Shown: piece by piece, positions 8,699 to 16,678 of the stretch
How positions within the stretch are numbered: the first letter of the stretch is position 1
How the letters are laid out: the number at the start of each line of letters is the position of its first letter
From: Blastococcus tunisiensis
Lineage (GTDB): Bacteria > Actinomycetota > Actinomycetes > Mycobacteriales > Geodermatophilaceae
DNA: 64,000 nt
Direction of reading: 5' to 3'
Assembly: GCF_900112815.1 (NCBI RefSeq)
Contig: NZ_FOND01000020.1
Coordinates: 1-64,000, forward strand
The notes under the pieces: model-generated
The model's input: only the letters and a program-made list of their open reading frames with translations
Databases searched by the model: none
Told to the model about the DNA's origin: nothing
Translations under genes and position numbers: made by a program

Positions 8699-9247
8699 GT
8701 GGCAGCGGTCTTCCTCGCCATCGGTGCCCTCGGTCTGCTCGTCCTCCTGGTCTCGCTGTTCGTCGGGGAGCTCGGCGACCTCGGCATCGGTGACGTCGAC
8801 ACCGACGGACCGTTCTCCGTGCCGGCCGTCGCGGCGCTGCTCGGCGGCATCGGGTTCGGCGGCGCGGCCGCCACCAGCCTGCTGCCCGAGACGCTGCCGG
8901 ACGGCGTGGAGGCGCTGCTCGCCCTCGCCGTGGGGCTCGCCGTCGCCGTCCCCCTGGCGTGGGGAGCCGTCCGGCTCTCCCGCGCGCTGAAGGACATGCC
9001 GACTTCCCCGACGCTGACCCGCCACCACCTCGTCGGTGCGCAGGGCGTGGTCGTCTCGGCGGTGCCGAGCCCCGGCTTCGGCGAGGTGCGGCTGACGCTC
9101 GCCGGCCAGCAGCTCAAGTTCTCCGCGCGCAGCGATGCGCCGCTGCCCGCCGGGACGCCGGTCTACGTCGTCGACACCCTCAGCGAGACCGCGGTCGAGG
9201 TCGTCTCGACCGCCCCCCAGAACCTGCCCGGAGGCGAATCCCCGTGA
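8699..9247 (+). CDS. NfeD-like membrane protein with OB-fold tail
   Basis: 182 residues. An N-terminal membrane segment (about residues 3-22) is followed by two more hydrophobic stretches around 42-62 and 70-92, then a small beta-rich OB-like domain that includes LVGAQGVVVSAVPSPGFGEVRLT. This is the short NfeD type, which typically sits beside a flotillin or stomatin gene and is thought to stabilise the membrane assembly of the SPFH partner. The GTG at 8699 has AGGAGG about ten bases upstream. Its stop overlaps the flotillin start (GTGA), supporting coupled synthesis. Confidence 0.85.
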   Translation: MAAVFLAIGALGLLVLLVSLFVGELGDLGIGDVDTDGPFSVPAVAALLGGIGFGGAAATSLLPETLPDGVEALLALAVGLAVAVPLAWGAVRLSRALKDMPTSPTLTRHHLVGAQGVVVSAVPSPGFGEVRLTLAGQQLKFSARSDAPLPAGTPVYVVDTLSETAVEVVSTAPQNLPGGESP

Positions 9248-10779
9248 CGCTGCTCTACGCCATCGGTGGCATCGCCGCCCTGGTCATCCTGCTGGTCCTG
9301 CTCGTGCTCTCCCGGATCAAGGTGGCCGGGCCCAACCAGGCGTTCCTGGTCACCGGCCGCCAGGGCCGGCAGGTCACCAGCTCCTCCGGCGTGGTCTCCC
9401 GCGACTCGTCCGGCCAGAAGGTCGTGATGGGGGCGAGCGTCTTCGTGCTGCCCGTCGTCCAGAAGCTGCACACGATGGACCTCTCCAGCCGCCGGATCCC
9501 GGTCGGCATCCGGGGCGCGGTGTCCAAGCAGGGCGTGAAGTGCGACCTCGAGGGCGTCGCGATCGTCAAGGTCGGCGGCACCGAGGACTCCATCCGCGCC
9601 GCCGCCCAGCGGTTCCTCAACCAGCAGGAGGGCATCGACACCTTCACCTCGGAGGTGCTGGCCGGTGCGCTGCGGTCGATCGTCGGCCGGCTGACCATCG
9701 AGGAGATCATCCGCGACCGCGCCGCGTTCGCCTCCGCCGTCGCCGAGGAGGCCGAGTCCTCGCTCACCGGCCAGGGCCTGGTGCTCGACACCTTCCAGCT
9801 GCAGGACATCCAGGCGGAGGGCTCCTACCTCGCCGACCTGGGCCGCCCCGAGGCGGCGCGGGTGCTCAAGGAGGCCAGCATCGCCGAGGCGCGCGCCCGC
9901 CAGGCCTCCCAGCAGGAGCAGCTGCTGGCCGACGAGGCGATCGCGATCTCCCAGCGACAGCTGGCGCTCAAGCAGGCCGAGATCACCGCCGAGACCGACG
10001 CGGCGACGGCGCGGGCGGCGGCCGCCGGTCCGCTGGCGCAGGCCGCGCAGGACCAGGCGATCCTCATGGAGCAGGAGAAGGTGGCCGAGCGGACGGCAGC
10101 CCTGACCGAGCGCCAGCTCGACACCCAGGTGCGCCGTCCGGCCGACGCCGAGCGCTACAAGGTCGAGCAGGAGGCGGAAGGTCGCAAGAACTCGGCGATC
10201 CTCACCGCCGAGGCGCAGCGGCAGGCCACGATCGCCGCCGCGCAGGCCGCCGCCGAGCAGGCCAAGCTCTCCGGTGAGGGCGAGCGGGCCCGCCGGTCGG
10301 CGCTGGCCGAGGCGGAGGCGATCGAGGGCGCCAAGCGGGGTGAGGCCGAGAAGCTGCGCCGCCAGGCGATCGCCGACGCCGTCGAGCGGGAGGGCGCCGC
10401 CGAGGCGGCCGCGATCCTCGCCCGCGGGCAGGCCGAGGCCGAGGCGCTGGACGCCCGTTCGGACGCCTTCGCCAAGTACGGCGAGGCGGCGATCCTGGAG
10501 ATGCTGGTCAAGGTGCTGCCCGACGTCGTGGGCGCAGCCGCCGCGCCGCTGTCGGCGGTGGAGAAGATGACCGTGATCTCCTCCGACGGCGCCGGGGCGC
10601 TCGGCAAGTCGGTCGCCGCCAACGTGGCCCAGGGGCTGCAGCTGTCCGGCGACCTCACCGGCATCGACGTCGGCGCGCTGCTGCGCCGGCTCGGCGGGGC
10701 CGGCGGCGTCGACGGGGTCACCCGGGTGCCGATCTCCTCCGACGGCGAGGGCACCTCGTCCCACGGCACCCAGGGCTGA
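9244..10779 (+). CDS. Flotillin-like SPFH/band 7 membrane-domain protein
   Basis: 511 residues. One N-terminal transmembrane helix (about 2-22) is followed by an SPFH domain (about 30-210, with FLVTGRQGRQV and GVKCDLEGVAIVKVGG). A long Ala/Glu-rich coiled coil then runs from about residue 220 to 420 with repeated EA motifs, as in flotillins. The C-terminus carries AILEMLVKVLPDVVGAAAAPL, the conserved flotillin end segment. Flotillins organise ordered membrane domains and assemble as oligomeric cages. The preceding nfeD-like gene is its usual partner. GGAGG in the nfeD 3' end provides the ribosome binding site for the GTG start. Confidence 0.9.
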   Translation: MTLLYAIGGIAALVILLVLLVLSRIKVAGPNQAFLVTGRQGRQVTSSSGVVSRDSSGQKVVMGASVFVLPVVQKLHTMDLSSRRIPVGIRGAVSKQGVKCDLEGVAIVKVGGTEDSIRAAAQRFLNQQEGIDTFTSEVLAGALRSIVGRLTIEEIIRDRAAFASAVAEEAESSLTGQGLVLDTFQLQDIQAEGSYLADLGRPEAARVLKEASIAEARARQASQQEQLLADEAIAISQRQLALKQAEITAETDAATARAAAAGPLAQAAQDQAILMEQEKVAERTAALTERQLDTQVRRPADAERYKVEQEAEGRKNSAILTAEAQRQATIAAAQAAAEQAKLSGEGERARRSALAEAEAIEGAKRGEAEKLRRQAIADAVEREGAAEAAAILARGQAEAEALDARSDAFAKYGEAAILEMLVKVLPDVVGAAAAPLSAVEKMTVISSDGAGALGKSVAANVAQGLQLSGDLTGIDVGALLRRLGGAGGVDGVTRVPISSDGEGTSSHGTQG

Positions 10780-10787
10780 GGCCGGCG

Positions 10788-11330
10788 GTGGGCGTCGTCG
10801 ACGAGCACGGACGGCCCCAGCCGCCGCTGGACGGCGACGAGGCCGCCACCCTGCTCGGGTTCCTCGACCTCCAGCGCGCGACCTTGGCGTGGAAGACCGC
10901 CGGCCTGGACGCGGACGGCCTCCGGTTCTCGATCGCCCCCTCGACGGTCACGTTGGGCGGCCTGCTCAAGCACATGGCCCTCGTGGAGTCGCTGTGGTTC
11001 TCCCTCTGGCTGCACGGCCGCAGCCCCGGGCCACCGTGGGAGACGGTGGACTGGGATGCCGACCCCGACTGGGCCTGGCACTCCGCGGCCGACGACCCGC
11101 CCGAGGACCTGCGGGCCCTCTGGGACGCAGCTGTGGACCGGGCTCGCGCGGCGGTGACCGAGGCGCTGGCCGACGGTGGCCTGGCGCGAGCGGCCACCGT
11201 GCCGCCCTGGGACGACGACAGCCGGCCCACGCTGCGCTGGATCCTGGTGCACATGATCGAGGAGTACGCCCGGCACAACGGGCACGCCGACCTGATCCGG
11301 GAGTCGATCGACGGTCGGACGGGGGAGTAG
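10788..11330 (+). CDS. DinB-superfamily protein, DUF664 type (putative mycothiol-dependent enzyme)
   Basis: 180 residues of the four-helix DinB/DUF664 fold. The three metal-binding histidines typical of the family are visible: GLLKHMAL near residue 63, and HMIEEYARHNGHADLIRE near residue 150, which supplies two. The C-terminal YARHNGHADLIRE signature is diagnostic. Many actinobacterial members are thiol S-transferases acting with mycothiol, but the substrate here is unknown. The gene follows the flotillin gene by 8 bases and may be co-transcribed. Confidence 0.85.
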   Translation: MGVVDEHGRPQPPLDGDEAATLLGFLDLQRATLAWKTAGLDADGLRFSIAPSTVTLGGLLKHMALVESLWFSLWLHGRSPGPPWETVDWDADPDWAWHSAADDPPEDLRALWDAAVDRARAAVTEALADGGLARAATVPPWDDDSRPTLRWILVHMIEEYARHNGHADLIRESIDGRTGE

Positions 11331-11378
11331 CCCGCCCGCCGGCGACACGGGCGGCGATCGGCCCTAGGGTCCCGGCGC

Positions 11379-11996
11379 ATGAACCTCATCGCGCGGGCCC
11401 GCGCCGAGCGCGAGGACCTGCTCGAGCTGGTGGAGCGGCTCACCCCGGAGCAGTGGCGGGCGCCGTCGCTGTGCGAGGGCTGGACCGTGCAGGACGTCGT
11501 CACCCACGTGCTCAGCTACGAGGAGCTGGGCCCGCGGGAGCTGGCGGCCCGCTTCGCGCGCGGGCGGTTCGGCGTCGACCGCTCGAACGCCATCGGTCTG
11601 CAGGAGACACCCCGCAGCCCCGCCGAGCTCGTCGAACTGCTCCGCGCCCATCTCACACCCACGGGCCTGACGGCAGGAATGGGCGGTGCGATCGCACTGA
11701 CCGACGGACTCATCCACCAGCAGGACATCCGGCGCCCGCTGGACGAGCCGCGGACCATCCCGGCGGACCGGCTGGTCCCGGCGCTCCGGACCGCCCTCTT
11801 CTCCCCGGTGCTGTTCGGCGTGCTGCGTGTCCGCTACGTGCGGCTGGTGGCGACCGATCTGGACTGGGCCTTCGGCCGGGGCCCGGAGGTGCACGGCACC
11901 GGGGAGGCCCTGCTCATGGCCGTCGCCGGCCGGGCGGCGGTCGCGGACGAGCTCAGCGGGCCGGGCGCGGTCCGGGTGGCGCAGCGACTCGGCTGA
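11379..11996 (+). CDS. Maleylpyruvate isomerase-family mycothiol-dependent protein
   Basis: 205 residues, MDMPI N-terminal type. LTPEQWRAPSLCEGWTVQDVVTHVL contains the family CxGW(TS)VxDVxxHV motif with the first metal histidine, and GLIHQQDIRRPL near residue 110 gives the second metal site (HxxD/R type). The C-terminal third ends with a segment typical of short TIGR03083-like members. These proteins use mycothiol as cofactor in isomerase or transferase reactions, with substrates mostly unknown. It lies 48 bases after the DUF664 gene of the same superfamily, so the two may have arisen by ancient duplication (inference). Confidence 0.85.
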   Translation: MNLIARARAEREDLLELVERLTPEQWRAPSLCEGWTVQDVVTHVLSYEELGPRELAARFARGRFGVDRSNAIGLQETPRSPAELVELLRAHLTPTGLTAGMGGAIALTDGLIHQQDIRRPLDEPRTIPADRLVPALRTALFSPVLFGVLRVRYVRLVATDLDWAFGRGPEVHGTGEALLMAVAGRAAVADELSGPGAVRVAQRLG

Positions 11997-12042
11997 CCGG
12001 CGACGCCTTGCCGCGGCCGGCCGGCCCGCGCACTGTGGACGG

Positions 12043-12297
12043 ATGGCGACGAACGGCACGAGCGTGGGCACGGTCGTCCGGTGGGACGGCGGCCGGGGTG
12101 AGGGTCTGGTCGAGGCGCCGGACCTCCCGGGCGACTGCTGGGTGGAGGCAGCCGTGCTCGATCCCAGCGCCGGCGGCGATCTGCGCGCGGGGCAGGTCGT
12201 GGAGGTCGAGTGGACCGACACCGGATCCGACGAGCACCCCCTCCGCGCCGATCGCGTGACGCCGCGGGACGACCTGCAGGCCACCCCCGGGGCCTGA
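12043..12297 (+). CDS. Degenerate cold-shock-domain-like small protein
   Basis: 84 residues. The layout GTVVRWDGGRGEGLVEAPD...DCWVEAAVL...LRAGQVVEVEWTD...PLRADRV follows the five-strand cold-shock domain (GTVKWFN, KGFGFI, DVFVH, G..V.F.V, A..V). The aromatic RNA-contact residues of RNP1 (KGFGFI becomes GRGEGLV) and of RNP2 (VFVH becomes CWVE) are largely lost. It may therefore not bind nucleic acid in the usual way. The ATG at 12043 is preceded by GGAC only. Codon bias is strongly coding-like. Confidence 0.65.
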   Translation: MATNGTSVGTVVRWDGGRGEGLVEAPDLPGDCWVEAAVLDPSAGGDLRAGQVVEVEWTDTGSDEHPLRADRVTPRDDLQATPGA

Positions 12298-12395
12298 CCC
12301 GCCACGGCGGCGGGCCGGTCTGCCCTGGCCCGGCACCCGCTGCCTGCGCGGAGGGCGCGTCGAGGCCTGCACTCCGTGGACGAGCAGCAGGGAGC

Positions 12396-13349
12396 ATGCT
12401 GGGCGGCGTGACGGCAGGCCTGCAGCCCTCGAACGAGCGATGGCCGGCGATCCCGGTGGCGGGCTGGCTGGAGACCCGGGACACCCTGCAGCTCTACACG
12501 CAGGTGATCGGGAAGGTCCGGATGGCCAACGCGGGGCTGTCCAACCACTGGTGGAACGTGCCGCTGTACCCGACGGCGCGGGGGCTGACCACGTCGCTGA
12601 TGCCGCACCCGACCGGGCCGTTCTTCCAGGTGGACCTCGACTTCGTCGATCACCGGCTGGACGTCGTCACGGCCGCCGGCGGATCGGGATCCATCCCGCT
12701 CGGCCCGCGCCCCGTGGCCGAGTTCCACGACGAGGTCATGCGGCTCCTGGACGAGCTCGGCGTGGCGACGTCGATCTGGCCCGTGCCGGTCGAGATCCCC
12801 GGAGCGATCCCGTTCCCGGAGGACCGGGCGCACGCGAGCTACGACCCCGATGCCGTCCACCGCTTCTGGCTGGCCCTCCTGCAGATGTGGCGGGTGTTCA
12901 CGCAGTTCCGCGACCGGTTCCTGGGCAAGAGCAGCCCGGTGCACGTCTTCTGGGGTGCCCTGGACCTCGCCACGACCCGTTTCTCCGGCCGTACCGCTCC
13001 CCCGCATCCGGGCGGGGCGCCGAACTGCGGGCCGCACGTGATGCTGGAGGCCTACTCGCACGAGGTGAGCAGCTGCGGCTACTGGCCGGGTCCGCCCGGC
13101 GAGGAGGGCGTCTTCTACAGCTACGCCTACCCGGAGCCGGCCGGCTTCCGCGACGCCACCGGTCTGCCGGACGGGGCCCGCTGGGACGACGGGCTGGGCG
13201 AGTTCGTCCTCCCCTACGAGCTGGTCCGGACTGCGCCGGACCCCGACGCGCTGCTGCTCGCCTTCCTCCAGCGCACCTACGAGGTGGCCGCGGATGCGGC
13301 CGGCTGGGATCGCGCCGCACTCGAACGGGGCGACGTCAGCCCTCGGTGA
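12396..13349 (+). CDS. DUF5996 family protein
   Basis: 317 residues. The order RWPAIPVAGWLETRDTLQLYTQVIGKVR, then NHWWNVPLYPTARGLTTS, then a long central region with VHVFWGALDLATTRFSGR and a C-terminal CGYWPGPPGEEGVFYSYAYPEPAG is characteristic of DUF5996 proteins, which have no assigned function. Many Trp, His and Asp residues are conserved, which would suit an enzyme, but that is inference. The ATG at 12396 is used; a GTG four codons later is possible. Its 3' end overlaps the convergent helicase gene by 14 bases. Confidence 0.8.
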   Translation: MLGGVTAGLQPSNERWPAIPVAGWLETRDTLQLYTQVIGKVRMANAGLSNHWWNVPLYPTARGLTTSLMPHPTGPFFQVDLDFVDHRLDVVTAAGGSGSIPLGPRPVAEFHDEVMRLLDELGVATSIWPVPVEIPGAIPFPEDRAHASYDPDAVHRFWLALLQMWRVFTQFRDRFLGKSSPVHVFWGALDLATTRFSGRTAPPHPGGAPNCGPHVMLEAYSHEVSSCGYWPGPPGEEGVFYSYAYPEPAGFRDATGLPDGARWDDGLGEFVLPYELVRTAPDPDALLLAFLQRTYEVAADAAGWDRAALERGDVSPR

Positions 13350-15105
13350 GCGCCGCCGCGGGCAGCCAGTCGGCGTCGAGCAGCTCGGCGATCTCCTGCA
13401 GCGAGGCGGTGTCGGCGCCGGCGGTCGACCCGCTGACCGCCAGCCGCTCCACCATCACCCGGGCGACCTGCTCCTCCACGGTGTCCTCGGCGAAGGCGAT
13501 CCGCCACGGCGAGACCTTGCCGTCGCGGTGCGTGCGGCCGGTGACCTGCCGCGCCTGGATCCCGGAGAACCGCGGCTGGTGGAACAACCCGACCCGCGGG
13601 ATGTCGGAGGCCGGCCGGCCGTCGGGGAGCAGCTCCCCGGCGTGCAGCGAGATGGAGGCGGTCACGGTGAACACGCACACCAGGGCCTCGCCCCGCTGGA
13701 AGCGCAGCCGCTCGGCCTCGGGGTCGCCCAGACCGCGACCCGATCCGTCCCTCCCTGATCCAGCACCCCCGTAGATCCCCGCGACGGGGATCCCGGCGTC
13801 GAGCAGCGCCTCGCGGATCGGGTCGGCCGCCGTCTCGACGAACTCCACCGACACCGCGACCTGGCGCTCGGCCTCCACCTGCGCGCGGATCCAGTCGACG
13901 GTGGCCTGCACCCGGATCAGCCCGGCCTTCTGCCGGAACCGCATGATCGCGGCGCGGCCCTTCGCGCTCTGCCGCGACCGGCGGGCGAGCTGCATCTCCG
14001 CCCGGAACTCCGACCACTCCGACTCGTAGGCGGCCCGCTCGGCGGGCGTGAGTGCGACGGGTGTGCCGGTCACCGACACCTGCCCCCAGGGAGCCGGGCG
14101 GTGCAGCGTGGCGGGCGGATCGGCGTCGGTGAGCCAGGACTGCAGGCGCGTCAGGTCGGTGCGCCGCTCGGCGGCGTCGTCGGACCACTGCCAGCCGTAG
14201 CGGCCACGTTCCACGTGGAACCCGTGCGCGTCGAGCCGCTTCGGGAGGTCGGCCCAGTCGCGGATCGGCTCCCCGTGCCGGACGGCGAACTCCGGCGCCA
14301 GGTAGGGCAGCTCGAGCGGGGTGTGTGCGGGCGTGGCGGTGCAGGCGAGGACGAACGGGGCGCCCTTGGCCCGTCCGGCGCCGGACACCGCCTTCCAGTG
14401 CTTCCAGCGCTGCGTCGTCGTGTGCCGGACCATGTGCGCCTCGTCGGCGACCACGACGTCGAAGGACAGCTTCGACACCTTGGCCAGCCGGTCCCACGTG
14501 GTCACGCACCAGCGCAGGCCGCCGTCGCCGAACCCGGCGATCGACCGGGTCCAGTGCGGGATGGTGATCGCCGCCGGCCGGTCGGCGACGACCAGGACGG
14601 TGCGGACCTCGCGCTGCTCGGCGATCGCCTTCACCGCGAGGATCGCCGTCCCGGTCTTGCCCACGCCCGGGTCGTCACCGAGCAGGAACACCCGGCCGCC
14701 CGCGGCCGCGTGCGCGGCGACCACCTCGGCGCCGTCGCACTGCTGCTCGCGCGGCGTCATCGGCCGGGCCAGCGGGATCGGCCGGGGCTTCTCGTTGAGC
14801 TCGTCCTCGAGGAAGCGCTCGAAGCTGTACGGCGGCGGGTCGTACGGCGCGAGCTCGGGCGGCAGCTCCGCGCCGATCCACACGTGCGCCTGCAGGCCGG
14901 CGTGCCAGACCGCTCCCGGAGCGGGGGCGCGGAAGGGCACGGCGAGCACCCACACCCGCTCGCCCGGGCCGGCCGTCGGCGTCTCGGGTGCGGGCTTCTT
15001 CGAGCGCGCGGGCGCGGTGCTGCGCCTCGCCGTCGTGGTCCGGGCGGCGGTCCGGCTCTTCGTGGTCGTGCGGCTGGTGGTGCTGCGGCGCTTCCGGCCC
15101 GGCAT
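13336..15105 (-). CDS. SNF2-like DEAH helicase/ATPase with basic N-terminal tail
   Basis: 589 residues. The first 40 residues are almost entirely Arg, Lys, Thr, Ser and Ala, a histone-like tail. A superfamily 2 motor follows: Walker A LGDDPGVGKTG (K150), motif II VVVADEAHMVRH (221-224), motif III-like LACTATPAHTP, and a second RecA lobe with a motif VI-like RQVTGRTHRDG near residue 545. Between the lobes is a charged helical insert (about 360-430). There is no nuclease domain. Such stand-alone motors occur in actinobacteria and their phages and are of unknown role. A GAGGGGAG sequence precedes the ATG. Confidence 0.8.
   Translation of the reverse strand: MPGRKRRSTTSRTTTKSRTAARTTTARRSTAPARSKKPAPETPTAGPGERVWVLAVPFRAPAPGAVWHAGLQAHVWIGAELPPELAPYDPPPYSFERFLEDELNEKPRPIPLARPMTPREQQCDGAEVVAAHAAAGGRVFLLGDDPGVGKTGTAILAVKAIAEQREVRTVLVVADRPAAITIPHWTRSIAGFGDGGLRWCVTTWDRLAKVSKLSFDVVVADEAHMVRHTTTQRWKHWKAVSGAGRAKGAPFVLACTATPAHTPLELPYLAPEFAVRHGEPIRDWADLPKRLDAHGFHVERGRYGWQWSDDAAERRTDLTRLQSWLTDADPPATLHRPAPWGQVSVTGTPVALTPAERAAYESEWSEFRAEMQLARRSRQSAKGRAAIMRFRQKAGLIRVQATVDWIRAQVEAERQVAVSVEFVETAADPIREALLDAGIPVAGIYGGAGSGRDGSGRGLGDPEAERLRFQRGEALVCVFTVTASISLHAGELLPDGRPASDIPRVGLFHQPRFSGIQARQVTGRTHRDGKVSPWRIAFAEDTVEEQVARVMVERLAVSGSTAGADTASLQEIAELLDADWLPAAALTEG
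14208..14221. promoter_or_regulatory. parS-like palindrome GTTCCACGTGGAAC inside the helicase gene
   Basis: This perfect 14-bp palindrome is identical to the one at 32684 and differs symmetrically by one base per half from the common ParB site GTTTCACGTGAAAC. It lies in coding sequence (FHVER in the helicase). From base composition alone an exact copy is not expected by chance in 64 kb. ParB binding is inferred. Confidence 0.4.
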
Positions 15106-15171
15106 GGCTCTCCCCTCGTTCCCCGGCACGGTAAGCGGCGGCACCGACGGAACGTCTGGTGGAATCGCCGG

Positions 15172-16038
15172 GTGACGGAAGATGGCACGGCCGAGGACCT
15201 GGGGGACGACGAGCGGCTCGCCACCCGCACGATCGGCGAGTCCGGCCCGCACGTCGTCTTCGTGCACGGGCTGTTCGGCCAGGGGAAGAACTGGACGACG
15301 ATCGCCAAGGGGCTGGCCGACGACCACCGGGTGACCCTGGTGGACCTGCCCAACCACGGGCACTCCCCCTGGACCGACCGGGTCGACTACCTCGACATGG
15401 CCGAGCTGCTGGCCACCGAGCTGGAGCACCTCGGGGAGCCGGTCACCCTCGTCGGCCACTCGATGGGCGGCAAGGTCGCGATGCAGCTGGCGCTGCGGCG
15501 GCCGGAGCTGCTGCGGGCCCTCGTCGTGGTGGACATCGCGCCGGTCGAGTACCCGCTGAAGGGCGGCCGCACCGACGACCCCGACGAGGAGGCCTCCCCG
15601 TTCGCCGCGTTCATCGAGGCGATGCGGGGGATGGACCTCGACGGGTTGGCGAGCCGCGCCGAGGCGGACGAGGCGCTGCGCTCCGCCGTCCCCAGCCGGA
15701 TGGTGCGCAGCTTCCTGCTGCAGAGCCTCTCGCGGGAGAGCTCCGGCGACGGGCCCGACTGGCGCTGGCGGCTGAACCTCGAGCTCCTGGACCGCGACCT
15801 CGGCGAGCTGCGCGGCTTCCCCGAGCCCCCGGACGGCGCCACCTTCGACGGACCCGTGCTCTGGGTGGGCGGGGCGAACTCCACCTACGTGCTGGACGAG
15901 GACCGCCCGCACATGGACGCCCTCTTCCCCGCGACCCGCCTCGTGCGGATCAAGAACGCCGGCCACTGGGTGCACTCGGAGCAGCCGGAGGTCTTCCTGG
16001 AGACGTTGCGTCGGTTCCTGGAGCGGGTGGAGGAGTGA
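15172..16038 (+). CDS. Alpha/beta-fold hydrolase (YbfF-like esterase)
   Basis: 288 residues. The oxyanion segment is [13 protein letters not shown], the nucleophile elbow is LVGHSMGGK with S97, and the catalytic histidine is in [13 protein letters not shown] near residue 267. The YbfF-like subgroup is suggested by [12 protein letters not shown] and VDIAPVEYP. It probably hydrolyses short acyl or thioester substrates in the cytoplasm; no signal peptide is present. The GTG at 15172 is divergent from the helicase gene (66 bases apart), and its stop overlaps the next start (GTGA). Confidence 0.87.
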   Translation: MTEDGTAEDLGDDERLATRTIGESGPHVVFVHGLFGQGKNWTTIAKGLADDHRVTLVDLPNHGHSPWTDRVDYLDMAELLATELEHLGEPVTLVGHSMGGKVAMQLALRRPELLRALVVVDIAPVEYPLKGGRTDDPDEEASPFAAFIEAMRGMDLDGLASRAEADEALRSAVPSRMVRSFLLQSLSRESSGDGPDWRWRLNLELLDRDLGELRGFPEPPDGATFDGPVLWVGGANSTYVLDEDRPHMDALFPATRLVRIKNAGHWVHSEQPEVFLETLRRFLERVEE

Positions 16039-16370
16039 CGGTCGTCCGGTCACTCCTGCTGTTCGCCCTGGCTGCGCTGGCCGAGATCGGCGGCGCCTGG
16101 CTGGTCTGGCAGGGCGTGCGGGAGTCCCGCGGCTGGATCTGGATCGGTGCCGGAGTGGTCGCGCTGGGTGTCTACGGGTTCGTCGCGACCCTGCAGCCCG
16201 ACGCGAACTTCGGCCGCATCCTCGCCGCCTACGGCGGCGTCTTCGTCGCCGGGTCCCTGCTGTGGGGCATGGCCGTGGACGGATTCCGGCCCGACCGCTA
16301 CGACGTCGTCGGCGCGCTGATCTGCCTGGTGGGCGTCGCGGTGATCATGTACTCGCCGCGCGCGGGTTGA
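16035..16370 (+). CDS. YnfA / UPF0060 family small membrane protein
   Basis: 111 residues with four predicted membrane helices, in the arrangement [71 protein letters not shown] and [19 protein letters not shown]. The AEIGG-WLVW and YGG-F---SL-W motifs are diagnostic for the YnfA family, which belongs to the small multidrug resistance-like fold. Transport function is not settled. It is translationally coupled to the hydrolase gene. Confidence 0.92.
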   Translation: MTVVRSLLLFALAALAEIGGAWLVWQGVRESRGWIWIGAGVVALGVYGFVATLQPDANFGRILAAYGGVFVAGSLLWGMAVDGFRPDRYDVVGALICLVGVAVIMYSPRAG

Positions 16371-16465
16371 CCAGACCGAGAGTCATGAGCCCGTCACGGC
16401 ACGGCTGAGCACCCGTCGCGACCGGCGGAACGACTGAGAACGGGGACGACGCGCAGGCGATTGCG

Positions 16466-16651
16466 GTGTCTTCCTCATCACGAGCAGCTTCTCGTCAGGC
16501 GCGTACCGAGGCAGACCGGGTCGATGTCCGCATCGACGTGATCGTCGGCGCCCGGTTGGCGCGACTGATGCCGCGGCACGGAGTCGGCGTGCAGCCAGAG
16601 CTCACGGTGACGCTGCACCAGTTGGACGAGGACTTCTTCGAGTCGTGGTGA
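16466..16651 (+). CDS. Possible small protein or gene remnant (61 aa), unknown
   Basis: A GTG-started frame of 61 codons in the otherwise empty gap 16371-16678. Its last 42 codons use G or C in the third position almost throughout and read as plausible protein (DVRIDVIVGARLARLM...ELTVTLHQLDEDFFESW), whereas the first 15 residues look random. I do not recognise a family. It may be the 3' remnant of a decayed gene beside the DUF222/HNH gene. No other feature is visible in this gap. Confidence 0.35.
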   Translation: MSSSSRAASRQARTEADRVDVRIDVIVGARLARLMPRHGVGVQPELTVTLHQLDEDFFESW

Positions 16652-16678
16652 GCCAAGGCGGCGGGAGGCGCTGCCGCG

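Noticed and set aside
13336-16053. 905-codon open frame on the minus strand covering the hydrolase region
   Set aside because: The part beyond 15105 is antisense to the alpha/beta hydrolase gene; the real helicase starts at 15105 with a ribosome binding site.
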